The notes under the pieces were generated by a model that worked only from the letters and a program-made list of their open reading frames with translations, ran no database searches and had not been told where the DNA came from. From Natranaerobius thermophilus JW/NM-WN-LF (lineage in GTDB: Bacteria > Bacillota > Natranaerobiia > Natranaerobiales > Natranaerobiaceae), in contig NC_010718.1 in NCBI RefSeq assembly GCF_000020005.1, forward strand, positions 1,369,001 to 1,433,000: a stretch of 64,000 nt of DNA. Direction: 5' to 3'. The position numbers and the translations under genes are program-made. Each line of letters begins with the position of its first letter. Positions within the stretch are counted from its first letter, which is position 1. Positions 36,151 through 44,716 of this stretch are shown here, piece after piece.

Positions 36151-38400
36151 ATGAAATACTGTCATGTAACAATTCTAGATATCGTATCCGATGAATTGGA
36201 CAGGCAATTCACATATAAAATAACACCACATTTGGAATCTAGGGTCACTCGGGGTTCTTTAGTTAAAGTTCCTTTTGGTAAGAGAAATGTTAATGCAGTT
36301 GTCAATGAAGTGACTGGAACTACTTCTTTATCCAAAGATAAGATAAAAAACGTGAATCAAGTCCTATCAGATCAACCTCTCCCGGAAGATATCATGGAAC
36401 TTGCCCAGTGGATGAGCAGCTATTATTTATGTTCGCTGTCTAAAGCTTACAATATTATGGTTCCCCAGGGGTTAAAATCAGGAGTGAATCGCATTTATAA
36501 AAAATACGTGTCTATAGCAGATATAACTGAAGCTAGAAAATTACTAGACAGTGCTAAGGCACCTAAACAAAGGAAAGTTCTTGAACGCTTACTTAGTAAT
36601 TCACCCTTAGCTCTTGATCAGTTACTAGATGAGTTAAAAATCACAAAATCCCCGGTAGAATCTCTTTATGGGAAGGGAATAATTAATATCCAAAGTAGTC
36701 GATCCTATAGGGAACCCATTGATTTCAAACAAATCGAAGAGTATAAACCTAAAGAACCTACACAGGCCCAAAAAACTGTGCTAAAATTAATCAAGAATCA
36801 GGGTAGAGGTAGTTGTGATAACACTTCTCCTAAGAAGCCGAAGCCTTTTTTACTATTTGGGGTAACCGGGAGTGGTAAAACTGAAATTTATCTTCAATTG
36901 ATTGAATCGTATTTACAGCAAGGACTGCAGACGATAGTATTGATACCCGAAATCTCCCTAACTCCCCAAACAATTGAACGGTTTGTTGGAAGATTTGGAA
37001 ACCAAGTGGCTGTTACACACAGTAAATTGAGTCATGGGGAAAGATTAGATCAATGGGAGAAAATGTTGTGGGGTAAAGCTAATATAGTTGTGGGGCCTCG
37101 ATCTGCTGTATTTGCACCTTTTTCAAATCTCGGGTTAATTATTATCGATGAAGAGCAAGAAGGCTCCTACAAACAAGAAGAATTGCCCCGGTACCATGCT
37201 AGGGAGGTAGCTGAACGAAGATGTCAGTTTAAAGATGGTCAATTGTTACTTGGAACAGCTACTCCATCTTTAGAAAGTATACACCGAGTCAAGTCAGATG
37301 ATTACAATTTGGCAGAATTACCTGAGAGAGTAGGAGATGTTGAACTTCCCGATATATCTGTGATTGACATGAAAGAAGAATTTCAGAAGGGCAATAAGTC
37401 GGTATTCAGTAGAGAATTAATATTAAAGCTAAAAGAAGTTACAGATAAAGGCGAACAGACGATTTTATTTTTAAATAGAAGAGGGTATTCTACATTTCTA
37501 CTCTGTAGAGAATGTGGCTATACTGTAACCTGTCCGAGATGTGAAGTTACTCTGACATACCATAAATCAATTAATCAATTGTTGTGTCATTATTGTGATT
37601 ACACAGAACCCCTATCAAAATTTTGTCCGGATTGTAATAGCGATAAAATCAAAGAATTTGGTACAGGAACTCAAAAAATAGAAAGAGAACTAAAAAAATA
37701 TTTACCTGATTTAAAAACTATTAGAATGGATGTGGATACAACTCGGAAAAAGAACTCCCATCAAGAATTATTGGGAAAGTTCAAAAATAAACAGGCAAAT
37801 GTGCTAATTGGCACTCAAATGATAGCTAAGGGTCTTGATTTCCCTGACGTTTCTCTTGTTGGTATAATTACAGCAGACACGGCTCTTAATTTGCCAGATT
37901 TTCGAGCTGGTGAAAAAACATTTCAATTATTAACTCAAGTAGCTGGAAGGGCAGGACGCAGAGACAATAATCAGCGAGGGCAAGTAGTAATACAAACTTA
38001 TAATCCAGATCATTACAGCATTGAAGCAGTTAAAAATGAAAATGTGCGTAAATTTACCGGGGAAGAACTTGCTTTACGTAAAAAATTAGGTTATCCTCCA
38101 TTTAAGAGAATGATCAGGATTATGTTAAGGTCTCCTTATGAACAGGCTGTATCCCATCAGGTAGAGGAACTATCACAAAAATTGCAGGATATGGGCTATG
38201 AAGTGTTAGGTCCTACCCCTTGTCCCATACCTAAAATCAAGGATGAATTTAGATGGCATCTAATGTTAAGGCTTGATCTAAATAATCAAGAAATAATAGA
38301 TGAACAACTTCGAGATTACTTGCTTACAACAAAAAATAATTTATCTCAACAGGGAAAAATAAGAATGGCAATTGATGTAGATCCTTTAAACTTACTATAA
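36151..38400 (+). CDS. priA: Primosomal replication restart helicase PriA
   Basis: 3'-5' helicase that reloads the replisome at stalled forks. 749 residues. The N-terminal 3'BD domain is followed by helicase motifs GVTGSGKTE (Walker A), DEEQ (Walker B) and GTATPSLES. The two-zinc segment has CRECGYTVTCPRC, CHYCDY and CPDCN, and motifs V-VI read GTQMIAKGLDFPDV and QVAGRAGR. Starts at ATG 36151 after GGGGGAGG. Confidence 0.97.
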   Translation: MKYCHVTILDIVSDELDRQFTYKITPHLESRVTRGSLVKVPFGKRNVNAVVNEVTGTTSLSKDKIKNVNQVLSDQPLPEDIMELAQWMSSYYLCSLSKAYNIMVPQGLKSGVNRIYKKYVSIADITEARKLLDSAKAPKQRKVLERLLSNSPLALDQLLDELKITKSPVESLYGKGIINIQSSRSYREPIDFKQIEEYKPKEPTQAQKTVLKLIKNQGRGSCDNTSPKKPKPFLLFGVTGSGKTEIYLQLIESYLQQGLQTIVLIPEISLTPQTIERFVGRFGNQVAVTHSKLSHGERLDQWEKMLWGKANIVVGPRSAVFAPFSNLGLIIIDEEQEGSYKQEELPRYHAREVAERRCQFKDGQLLLGTATPSLESIHRVKSDDYNLAELPERVGDVELPDISVIDMKEEFQKGNKSVFSRELILKLKEVTDKGEQTILFLNRRGYSTFLLCRECGYTVTCPRCEVTLTYHKSINQLLCHYCDYTEPLSKFCPDCNSDKIKEFGTGTQKIERELKKYLPDLKTIRMDVDTTRKKNSHQELLGKFKNKQANVLIGTQMIAKGLDFPDVSLVGIITADTALNLPDFRAGEKTFQLLTQVAGRAGRRDNNQRGQVVIQTYNPDHYSIEAVKNENVRKFTGEELALRKKLGYPPFKRMIRIMLRSPYEQAVSHQVEELSQKLQDMGYEVLGPTPCPIPKIKDEFRWHLMLRLDLNNQEIIDEQLRDYLLTTKNNLSQQGKIRMAIDVDPLNLL

Positions 38401-38406
38401 TATAGG

Positions 38407-38426
38407 CTGTAAAAAAAGCTTTACAG
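38407..38426. repeat. Inverted repeat between priA and def
   Basis: CTGTAAA at 38407-38413 and TTTACAG at 38420-38426. The six outer bases of the arms are the same as in the dyad upstream of priA. Confidence 0.45.
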
Positions 38427-38458
38427 AGTAGTTTGCATCTTTGGAGGTGGCAATAATA

Positions 38459-38929
38459 TTGGCGATTAAAAAAATTAGAACTAATGATGATCCTGTACTT
38501 AAACGGAAGGCCAAAAAAGTTACAAATATAGATGATAGATTGGAAAGACTGTTAACAAACATGCTTGATACCATGTATGAAGCTGAAGGAATTGGCCTAG
38601 CAGCACCACAAATAGGAATATCAAAAAGAGTGATTGTTGTTGATATAGGTGAAGATGAAATTTATCAGTTAATAAACCCAGAAATAGTTGATACTTCCGA
38701 TGAGCAAGAAAAAGCCTTGGAAGGTTGTTTGAGTTATCCTGGATTACAGGGGCGGGTCACTAGACCTGTTAAAGTTACAGTGAAAGCTCTGAATCCCCAG
38801 GAAGAAGAAATGATTATAGAAGCAGAGGGATTATTGGCCCGGGCTTTACAGCACGAAATAGATCATTTGGATGGTATTACTTTTATTGACAGGGCAGAAG
38901 AAGTGTTTAGGGAAGAGGAATCTCATTAA
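38459..38929 (+). CDS. def: Peptide deformylase
   Basis: Metal hydrolase removing the N-terminal formyl group from new proteins. 156 residues from TTG 38459, eight bases after GGAGGTGG; longer starts fall inside that site. Motif 1 GIGLAAPQIG, motif 2 EGCLSYPG (metal Cys) and motif 3 QHEIDHLDG (metal His and catalytic Glu) are intact. Pairs with fmt, which adds the formyl group. Confidence 0.97.
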   Translation: MAIKKIRTNDDPVLKRKAKKVTNIDDRLERLLTNMLDTMYEAEGIGLAAPQIGISKRVIVVDIGEDEIYQLINPEIVDTSDEQEKALEGCLSYPGLQGRVTRPVKVTVKALNPQEEEMIIEAEGLLARALQHEIDHLDGITFIDRAEEVFREEESH

Positions 38930-38946
38930 ATTGAGGTGGTATATTT

Positions 38947-39888
38947 ATGCGAACTATATTCATGGGTACACCAGACTTTTCAGTTCCTTTTATTGAGGCA
39001 ATTGCTCGAAGCACCCACAATTTGAACTTAGTTGTAACACAACCAGATAGAAGAAAAGGTCGGGGGAAGGAATTGCAACCACCTCCGGCTAAAAGAAAAG
39101 CTGAGGAGCTTGGAATAGATGTATTTCAACCCGAAAGCATTCACAATAATTATGCTTATCAGATTTTATCCGATATTGAACCCCATTTAATAGTCACCGC
39201 AGCTTATGGACAAATCTTACCCAGAAAAATATTGGATTTACCTCGGATAAAAGCTATTAATGTCCATGCCTCACTGTTACCGGAATACAGGGGAGCAGCA
39301 CCTATTCATCGAGCTGTTATGGACGGCAAGGAGCAAACCGGGGTGACTATTATGGAAATGTGCGATAAAATGGACGCAGGGGATATACTAAATTATGAAT
39401 CGGTAGATATTGGAAAAACAGACACCACAGGAGATGTATATAAACAAATCATAACAGTTGGCCCCCAACTGCTAATAGAAACTATGGACTTACTGGAAAA
39501 AAATCAAGTAACTCCTTTAAAACAAGATGAAAATCAAGTTTCTTATGCACCTAAATTAAAAAAAGAAGATGAATACCTGGATTTTTCTAAATATACCAAT
39601 ACAGAAGTGTTTAATAGAGTTAGGGGGTTGAACCCCTGGCCTGGAGCCTTTACTAAGTTTGAAGGCAAACGCCTAAAAATATGGGAGACGAAAGTTCACA
39701 ATAGTAGTTCATTTAATTCAAACTCTAAACCAGGTGAAATTATTGAGATAAACCAACAAGGACCTGTGGTTAAATGTTGTCAAGGTTCTGTCATATTAAC
39801 AAAAATTCAACCATCCGGAAAAAAAGCAATGACTGGTGAACAGTTTATTCGGGGCTATGATATAAAATCAGGGATACAACTGGAATAA
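38947..39888 (+). CDS. fmt: Methionyl-tRNA formyltransferase
   Basis: Formylates initiator Met-tRNA using 10-formyl-tetrahydrofolate. 313 residues. Catalytic region HASLLPEYRGAAPIHRAVMDG (in HASLLP..P) with the Asn/His/Asp set, QPDRRKGRG loop near residue 39, and the C-terminal tRNA-binding domain with RVRGLNPWPGAF. Eighteen bases downstream of def with GAGGTGG as binding site. Confidence 0.97.
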   Translation: MRTIFMGTPDFSVPFIEAIARSTHNLNLVVTQPDRRKGRGKELQPPPAKRKAEELGIDVFQPESIHNNYAYQILSDIEPHLIVTAAYGQILPRKILDLPRIKAINVHASLLPEYRGAAPIHRAVMDGKEQTGVTIMEMCDKMDAGDILNYESVDIGKTDTTGDVYKQIITVGPQLLIETMDLLEKNQVTPLKQDENQVSYAPKLKKEDEYLDFSKYTNTEVFNRVRGLNPWPGAFTKFEGKRLKIWETKVHNSSSFNSNSKPGEIIEINQQGPVVKCCQGSVILTKIQPSGKKAMTGEQFIRGYDIKSGIQLE

Positions 39889-39903
39889 GGAAGTGATAAA
39901 ATT

Positions 39904-40713
39904 ATGGAAGCGAGGAAAAGATTATTTCTCGGTTTAGTTAGTTTAACTATTGTTTTAAGTGGTTTGTTGTTGCTGTATTTAGGTCAGCTGTTATTTTCCG
40001 GTGGAGACAGTATATTAGCTGAAATCATGGTATTTATAACTACGATTGTAATAATTGGCCTGATGGCGATGTTTACCCTTGGATTAATTGGTATAATTTT
40101 AACCATAATAAATGCTAAAAATTATCCATTTTTGGACAAATGGATCTCATTAACATTAAACTTGTTTTATCCCATAGTTATGTTCTTAGGTAGACTATTC
40201 AAAATAACAAAGGATCGCATTCAACAATCCTTTGTAGAGGTCAATAATCAGCTGGTTAAAGTTAAAATCAAAGATTTAAAGGGAAAAATATCCAGTAATA
40301 AAATATTGATCTTATTACCTCATTGTCTGCAAGATTCTCAGTGTCCTCATAGAATTAATTTGGAAATTAATAATTGTCGAAGATGTGGTAAATGTCCCAT
40401 TGATGGCTTGTTAAACTTATCTGAGGATTATGGTGTTCCAGTTAGAATAGCAACAGGAGGGACATTAGCGAGAAAAGTAGTTAAAGAAATCCGTCCCAAG
40501 GCAATTATTGCTGTGGCTTGTGAAAGGGATTTAACTAGTGGTATCCTGGATACTAATCCTCTACCAGTTTTAGGTATTGTCAATCAGCGTCCCCAAGGTC
40601 CGTGTTTTGACACTCAAGTGGATTTAAGTGAAGTGGAGAATGCTATTATTTATTTAACTAAAGGAGGCGATGAACCATGTTCTTTTTCGATACAGGGCTC
40701 ATTCTATTCGTAA
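39904..40713 (+). CDS. DUF116 membrane-anchored cysteine-rich protein
   Basis: Protein of unknown function, 269 residues. Two hydrophobic segments in the first 80 residues are followed by a soluble domain with LPHCLQDSQCPHRI, CRRCGKCPI and ACERDL. The cysteine arrangement could hold a metal or iron-sulfur centre; this is inference. DUF116 proteins are usual between fmt and the YugP-like protease in Clostridia. The last 37 bases overlap the next gene in another frame. Confidence 0.85.
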   Translation: MEARKRLFLGLVSLTIVLSGLLLLYLGQLLFSGGDSILAEIMVFITTIVIIGLMAMFTLGLIGIILTIINAKNYPFLDKWISLTLNLFYPIVMFLGRLFKITKDRIQQSFVEVNNQLVKVKIKDLKGKISSNKILILLPHCLQDSQCPHRINLEINNCRRCGKCPIDGLLNLSEDYGVPVRIATGGTLARKVVKEIRPKAIIAVACERDLTSGILDTNPLPVLGIVNQRPQGPCFDTQVDLSEVENAIIYLTKGGDEPCSFSIQGSFYS

Positions 40714-41366
40714 TACCAGCGTTTATATTTGTAATGTATGCCCAAAATAAAGTGAAAGGAACCTATCAAAAATATGTGAGGGTTCCCAGTAAGAGAGGGT
40801 TTACTGGTGCTCAGGTTGCCAGGGCTCTTTTGGATAAGTCGGGCTTATCTGATGTTCGAGTTGAGAAAAGTAAAGGAGAGCTAAGTGACCATTACGATCC
40901 CAGGAAAAAAGCAGTGCGACTATCTCCAAATGTTCATGACGGCACCTCTATAGCATCTTTGGGGATAGCAGCCCATGAAACTGGTCATGCTATTCAGCAC
41001 GCAGATGGATATTTTGCACTGTCTTTAAGAAATATGGTCTTTCCAGCTGCCAGTTTTGGTTCTAAACTAGGTGTACCCTTGTTCTTTATTGGATTTATAT
41101 TTGCTGAGGGTATGGGAACCACCTTTATGGATTTAGGAATTGCGCTGTTTTTCTTTGCCGTGTTATTTCAAATAATTACTCTCCCTGTGGAGTTTAATGC
41201 CAGTACTAGAGCTGTTGCAGCCCTAGAAGGCGGCGGTTATTTGACTTCAGATGAAGTTAAACCTACTAAACAAGTTTTAAATGCTGCGGCGATGACATAT
41301 GTTGCTGCTACTGCTATGGCACTAGCTCAATTACTCCGTTTAATAATGTTACGAGGAAGGCGTTAA
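40677..41366 (+). CDS. YugP-like membrane zinc metallopeptidase (Zn_peptidase_2)
   Basis: Integral membrane protein of 229 residues with an N-terminal segment, two central and one C-terminal hydrophobic segments. The zinc motif AAHETGHAIQHADGY (HExxH with an extra His) is near residue 102, and the later conserved Glu is likely in LPVEFNASTRA. Substrate unknown. ATG 40677 has AAAGGAGG in front, within the end of the DUF116 gene. Directly followed by rsmB. Confidence 0.9.
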   Translation: MFFFDTGLILFVIPAFIFVMYAQNKVKGTYQKYVRVPSKRGFTGAQVARALLDKSGLSDVRVEKSKGELSDHYDPRKKAVRLSPNVHDGTSIASLGIAAHETGHAIQHADGYFALSLRNMVFPAASFGSKLGVPLFFIGFIFAEGMGTTFMDLGIALFFFAVLFQIITLPVEFNASTRAVAALEGGGYLTSDEVKPTKQVLNAAAMTYVAATAMALAQLLRLIMLRGRR

Positions 41367-41369
41367 TTT

Positions 41370-42758
41370 ATGAAGATTAAATCTTCTAGAGAACTGGCCT
41401 TTGTTGCGTATACGAGAATAATTCAGGACCAGGCCTATAGCAATCTTGTGTTAAATCAACTTTTAGGAAAAACTGATCTTTTGGCTCAAGACAAGGCCTT
41501 GGCTTCTAGAATTACTTATGGGACTTTACAGTGGCAGGGTTTAATAGATTATTATCTTAAAACCCTGTCACATCGTCCTTTAAGTAAATTATCAAACAAG
41601 GCCTTATTTTTATTAAGAATGGGTGCCTATCAAATACTGTTTTTAGATAGAGTACCACCAAGTGCTTCTGTTAATGAAACTGTCAAGGTTGCTCATAGAA
41701 GAACACACAAAGGGATTGCCAATTTTGTCAATGGAATTCTAAGAAACTTAATTAGAAAGAAAGATCAAATATTATTACCGTCAAGGGATCAAGATTTACT
41801 GAACTATTTATCTGTAAAGTATTCACACCCTTATTGGATGGTAAAGTTATGGTACGATAAGTATGGGCTTGATAAAACTATTTCAATCATGGACCAAAAT
41901 AATTCTACACCAGAAGAAGCTATTCGGGTCAATAAACTTTTGACTAGTCTTGAAAACTTAAAAAATGAATTAGAAATGACTGGGATTCAGAGTAGACTTT
42001 CTTCAAAGATTGATGATGCTTTACTTGTAGATAATTTGGGTGATTTGAATAATAATACATTATTTAATTGTGGTTATTTTCAAGTCCAGGATATAAACTC
42101 CATGGTAGTTTCGCATCTTTGTGACCCACAACAAGGTGATAATATTATTGATCTTTGTAGTGCTCCAGGTAGTAAAACCACTCATTTAGTACAGTTGATT
42201 GACGGTCAGGGGTCGATATTGGCAGTAGATATCCATGAACATCGGCTGAAGTTGGTTAAAGAAGCATGCCGACGATTACAAGTCAATAATGTTAATGTCA
42301 AACAGGCTGATGGTACTAAATTAATTTCTAGGGATCAACAAGAAAACAATAAACAGCTCAAGGGACAATTTGACCTGTGCCTAATAGATGCTCCATGCTC
42401 AGGTTTAGGGACCTTGAGAAAACGCCCCGAACTTAAATGGACAATTAGCGAACAGGACCTTAATAGTCTATCAACTCTACAAGGTAAGCTATTAAAAGCA
42501 GGTAGTCAGCTGGTCAAACCGGGTGGAACTTTAGTCTACAGTACTTGTACTATTAACCCACAAGAAAATGAAGACCAAATCAATGATTTCCTAAAAAATC
42601 ATCCTGATTTTGTAATGGAATCTCCACGAGCTATCTTAAAGGAAGACACTTTACAGGGAGGTATGATTTTATCTAACAATTCTTTACAGTACTTTCCTGA
42701 ATTAAACTTAGGGGATGGCTTCTACGGGGCCAGAATGAAAAAAACTCAGTGTGAATAA
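41370..42758 (+). CDS. rsmB: 16S rRNA (cytosine-967-C5) methyltransferase RsmB
   Basis: SAM-dependent rRNA methyltransferase. 462 residues: an N-terminal NusB-like RNA-binding domain (about 1-145), then the Rossmann domain with LCSAPGSKTTHL, DAPCSGLGTLRKRPE and YSTCTINPQENE holding the two catalytic cysteines. Starts three bases after the protease gene; ribosome binding site GAGGAAGGCG is only moderate, so coupling is likely. Confidence 0.96.
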   Translation: MKIKSSRELAFVAYTRIIQDQAYSNLVLNQLLGKTDLLAQDKALASRITYGTLQWQGLIDYYLKTLSHRPLSKLSNKALFLLRMGAYQILFLDRVPPSASVNETVKVAHRRTHKGIANFVNGILRNLIRKKDQILLPSRDQDLLNYLSVKYSHPYWMVKLWYDKYGLDKTISIMDQNNSTPEEAIRVNKLLTSLENLKNELEMTGIQSRLSSKIDDALLVDNLGDLNNNTLFNCGYFQVQDINSMVVSHLCDPQQGDNIIDLCSAPGSKTTHLVQLIDGQGSILAVDIHEHRLKLVKEACRRLQVNNVNVKQADGTKLISRDQQENNKQLKGQFDLCLIDAPCSGLGTLRKRPELKWTISEQDLNSLSTLQGKLLKAGSQLVKPGGTLVYSTCTINPQENEDQINDFLKNHPDFVMESPRAILKEDTLQGGMILSNNSLQYFPELNLGDGFYGARMKKTQCE

Positions 42759-42807
42759 TAGATAAAGGGTAGTAATCTAATTCCATTACAACTCCCTGCA
42801 CTGTTAG

Positions 42808-42836
42808 TTGCTATGTGTCCTTTACTCTGATATACT
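42808..42836 (+). promoter_or_regulatory. Promoter for the rlmN-prpC-prkC-rsgA-rpe operon
   Basis: TTGCTA at 42808-42813, 17 bases, TATACT at 42831-42836, in the 116-base gap before rlmN. Confidence 0.7.
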
Positions 42837-42874
42837 TTGGCATGAATAAGTAATGAAGATGGGGATGATGCAAT

Positions 42875-43930
42875 ATGATTAATCACAAGCAATCTTTAAA
42901 AGATCTTACCTTGAATGAATTGCAGGAATATTTTAGTCGTAAAGGGTGGCAACAATTTCGGGCGAAACAAATCTTTGACTGGATGTATATTCAACAAGTT
43001 GACTCCATTGAAGTGATGTCTAATATCCCTAAGAAACTGCGCCAAGAATTGATGGAAAACTGCACCATTAATGATTTAGAGTTAGATAGTAATAATATAT
43101 ATACATCACCAACAGATGGAACAATTAAATTTTTAAGTGTTCTCAAAGACGGTATAGGTGTAGAAACTACTATCATGAAATATGATTATGGTAATACTGT
43201 CTGTATTTCTTCTCAAGCGGGATGCAATATGAATTGTGTGTTTTGCGCATCGACTACTGGGGGTAAAGAAAGGGATTTGAGCCCAGGAGAAATGATTGAT
43301 CAAGTACTTATGGCAAATAAAGTGCTCCCGGGTTCGGAATCGATAAATAATATTGTTGTTATGGGAAGTGGAGAACCTTTAGAAAATTATCAACATCTTA
43401 TCAAGTTTTTAAAAATAGTCAATGACGGTAAAGGTTTAAATATTGGTATGAGGCATATTACTGTATCTACTTGTGGTTTAGTACCTGAAATCTATAATCT
43501 TGCTGAAGAAGAGTTGCAGTTAAACTTGGCAATTTCACTCCATGCTCCCAATGACGAATTGAGAAATAAACTGATTCCTTTAAATAAAATATATCCAATT
43601 CACGAACTGCTAGAAGCCTGTCAAGTGTATTTTCAAAAAACTGGGAGACGGATAACTTTTGAATACGTACTGATTAAGGACTTCAATGATTCAATTGATT
43701 TGGCAAAAGAACTTTCCGAAACTTTAACAGCATTGAAGATGCCCGTACATGTTAATCTGATACCCTTTAACCCAGTTGAAGAAACTAAATTTACGGCACC
43801 TCCGAGTTCCAGAATCTCGGATTTTAAAAATAATTTACAGTCGAATAATATTGGCGTTACTGTACGCAAAGAGCGCGGGGTCGATGTTGACGGCGCTTGC
43901 GGGCAGTTAAGATCAAAGGTAATGAGGTGA
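42875..43930 (+). CDS. rlmN: 23S rRNA (A2503-C2) / tRNA (A37-C2) methyltransferase RlmN
   Basis: Radical SAM enzyme. 351 residues. Iron-sulfur cysteines in CNMNCVFC at residues 117, 121 and 124, SAM motif MGSGEPLENY, and the methyl-carrying Cys of VDGACGQL near the C-terminus. The N-terminal accessory domain holds FRAKQIFDWMY. RlmN rather than the resistance enzyme Cfr is indicated by synteny with prpC-prkC and by the full N-terminal domain. Confidence 0.97.
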   Translation: MINHKQSLKDLTLNELQEYFSRKGWQQFRAKQIFDWMYIQQVDSIEVMSNIPKKLRQELMENCTINDLELDSNNIYTSPTDGTIKFLSVLKDGIGVETTIMKYDYGNTVCISSQAGCNMNCVFCASTTGGKERDLSPGEMIDQVLMANKVLPGSESINNIVVMGSGEPLENYQHLIKFLKIVNDGKGLNIGMRHITVSTCGLVPEIYNLAEEELQLNLAISLHAPNDELRNKLIPLNKIYPIHELLEACQVYFQKTGRRITFEYVLIKDFNDSIDLAKELSETLTALKMPVHVNLIPFNPVEETKFTAPPSSRISDFKNNLQSNNIGVTVRKERGVDVDGACGQLRSKVMR

Positions 43931-43934
43931 AAAA

Positions 43935-44711
43935 ATGCAGTTTTTCGGGATGAGTGATGTAGGGTGCTTACGTGAAAAAAACGAGGATAATTTTATTCAA
44001 GGCATCAAAACAGGAGACTTAGTAATAACAGGGGTTGCAGATGGCATGGGAGGACATCACGGAGGCGATGTTGCTAGTGAAATTGCAGTTTCTTCTGTCA
44101 GAAAGCATTTTCATGAACAACTTGAATCCGAATACGACAATCATCAGAAATCTCAAGAAATTCTACCTAAGATAGTAAAAGAATCTGTTGAAAAGGCTAA
44201 TCAAGAAATTCTTGATTATAAATATCAAAAAAATGAATTCCTGTATATGGGTACTACTATGACAGTAGGTGCTTTCACAAGAGAAACCGGGACTATTGCA
44301 CATGTAGGAGACTCTAGAGCCTATATAATAAATGATGCTGTACAAATTATGCAGTTAACAGAAGACCATTCTTATGTTAACCAATTATTTCAGCAGGGTA
44401 AAATTTCTAGTGAAAAGGTCGCTAATCATCCTCAAAAAAATATACTAACTCGAGCTTTAGGTACAGGTCCTGAAATAAATGTAGATATACAAACTTTAGC
44501 TTTTCCCCCTAATAGTTTGGTTATGTTCTGTACAGATGGTTTAACTGACCAAATTCAGGATGACGAGATCTATCAAATGGTGGTTCAATCGAAGAATATT
44601 GAATCGGCGTGTAAAAGGCTTGTACAAGAAGCTAAAGAACGAGGAGGTCACGATAATATTACCGTTACCATGATTACCAACAGTGAACTTGCAGGTATTT
44701 TCAAGAGGTGA
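43935..44711 (+). CDS. prpC: PP2C-type serine/threonine phosphatase PrpC (Stp1)
   Basis: Metal-dependent phosphatase that reverses PrkC phosphorylation. 258 residues. Signature metal motifs are DVGCLREKNEDNF, ADGMGGHHGGDVAS, HVGDSRAY, TDGLTD and GGHDNITV. It starts five bases after rlmN stops and overlaps the upstream frame of prkC, giving the usual phosphatase-kinase pair. Confidence 0.97.
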   Translation: MQFFGMSDVGCLREKNEDNFIQGIKTGDLVITGVADGMGGHHGGDVASEIAVSSVRKHFHEQLESEYDNHQKSQEILPKIVKESVEKANQEILDYKYQKNEFLYMGTTMTVGAFTRETGTIAHVGDSRAYIINDAVQIMQLTEDHSYVNQLFQQGKISSEKVANHPQKNILTRALGTGPEINVDIQTLAFPPNSLVMFCTDGLTDQIQDDEIYQMVVQSKNIESACKRLVQEAKERGGHDNITVTMITNSELAGIFKR

Positions 44712-44716
44712 AGCCG

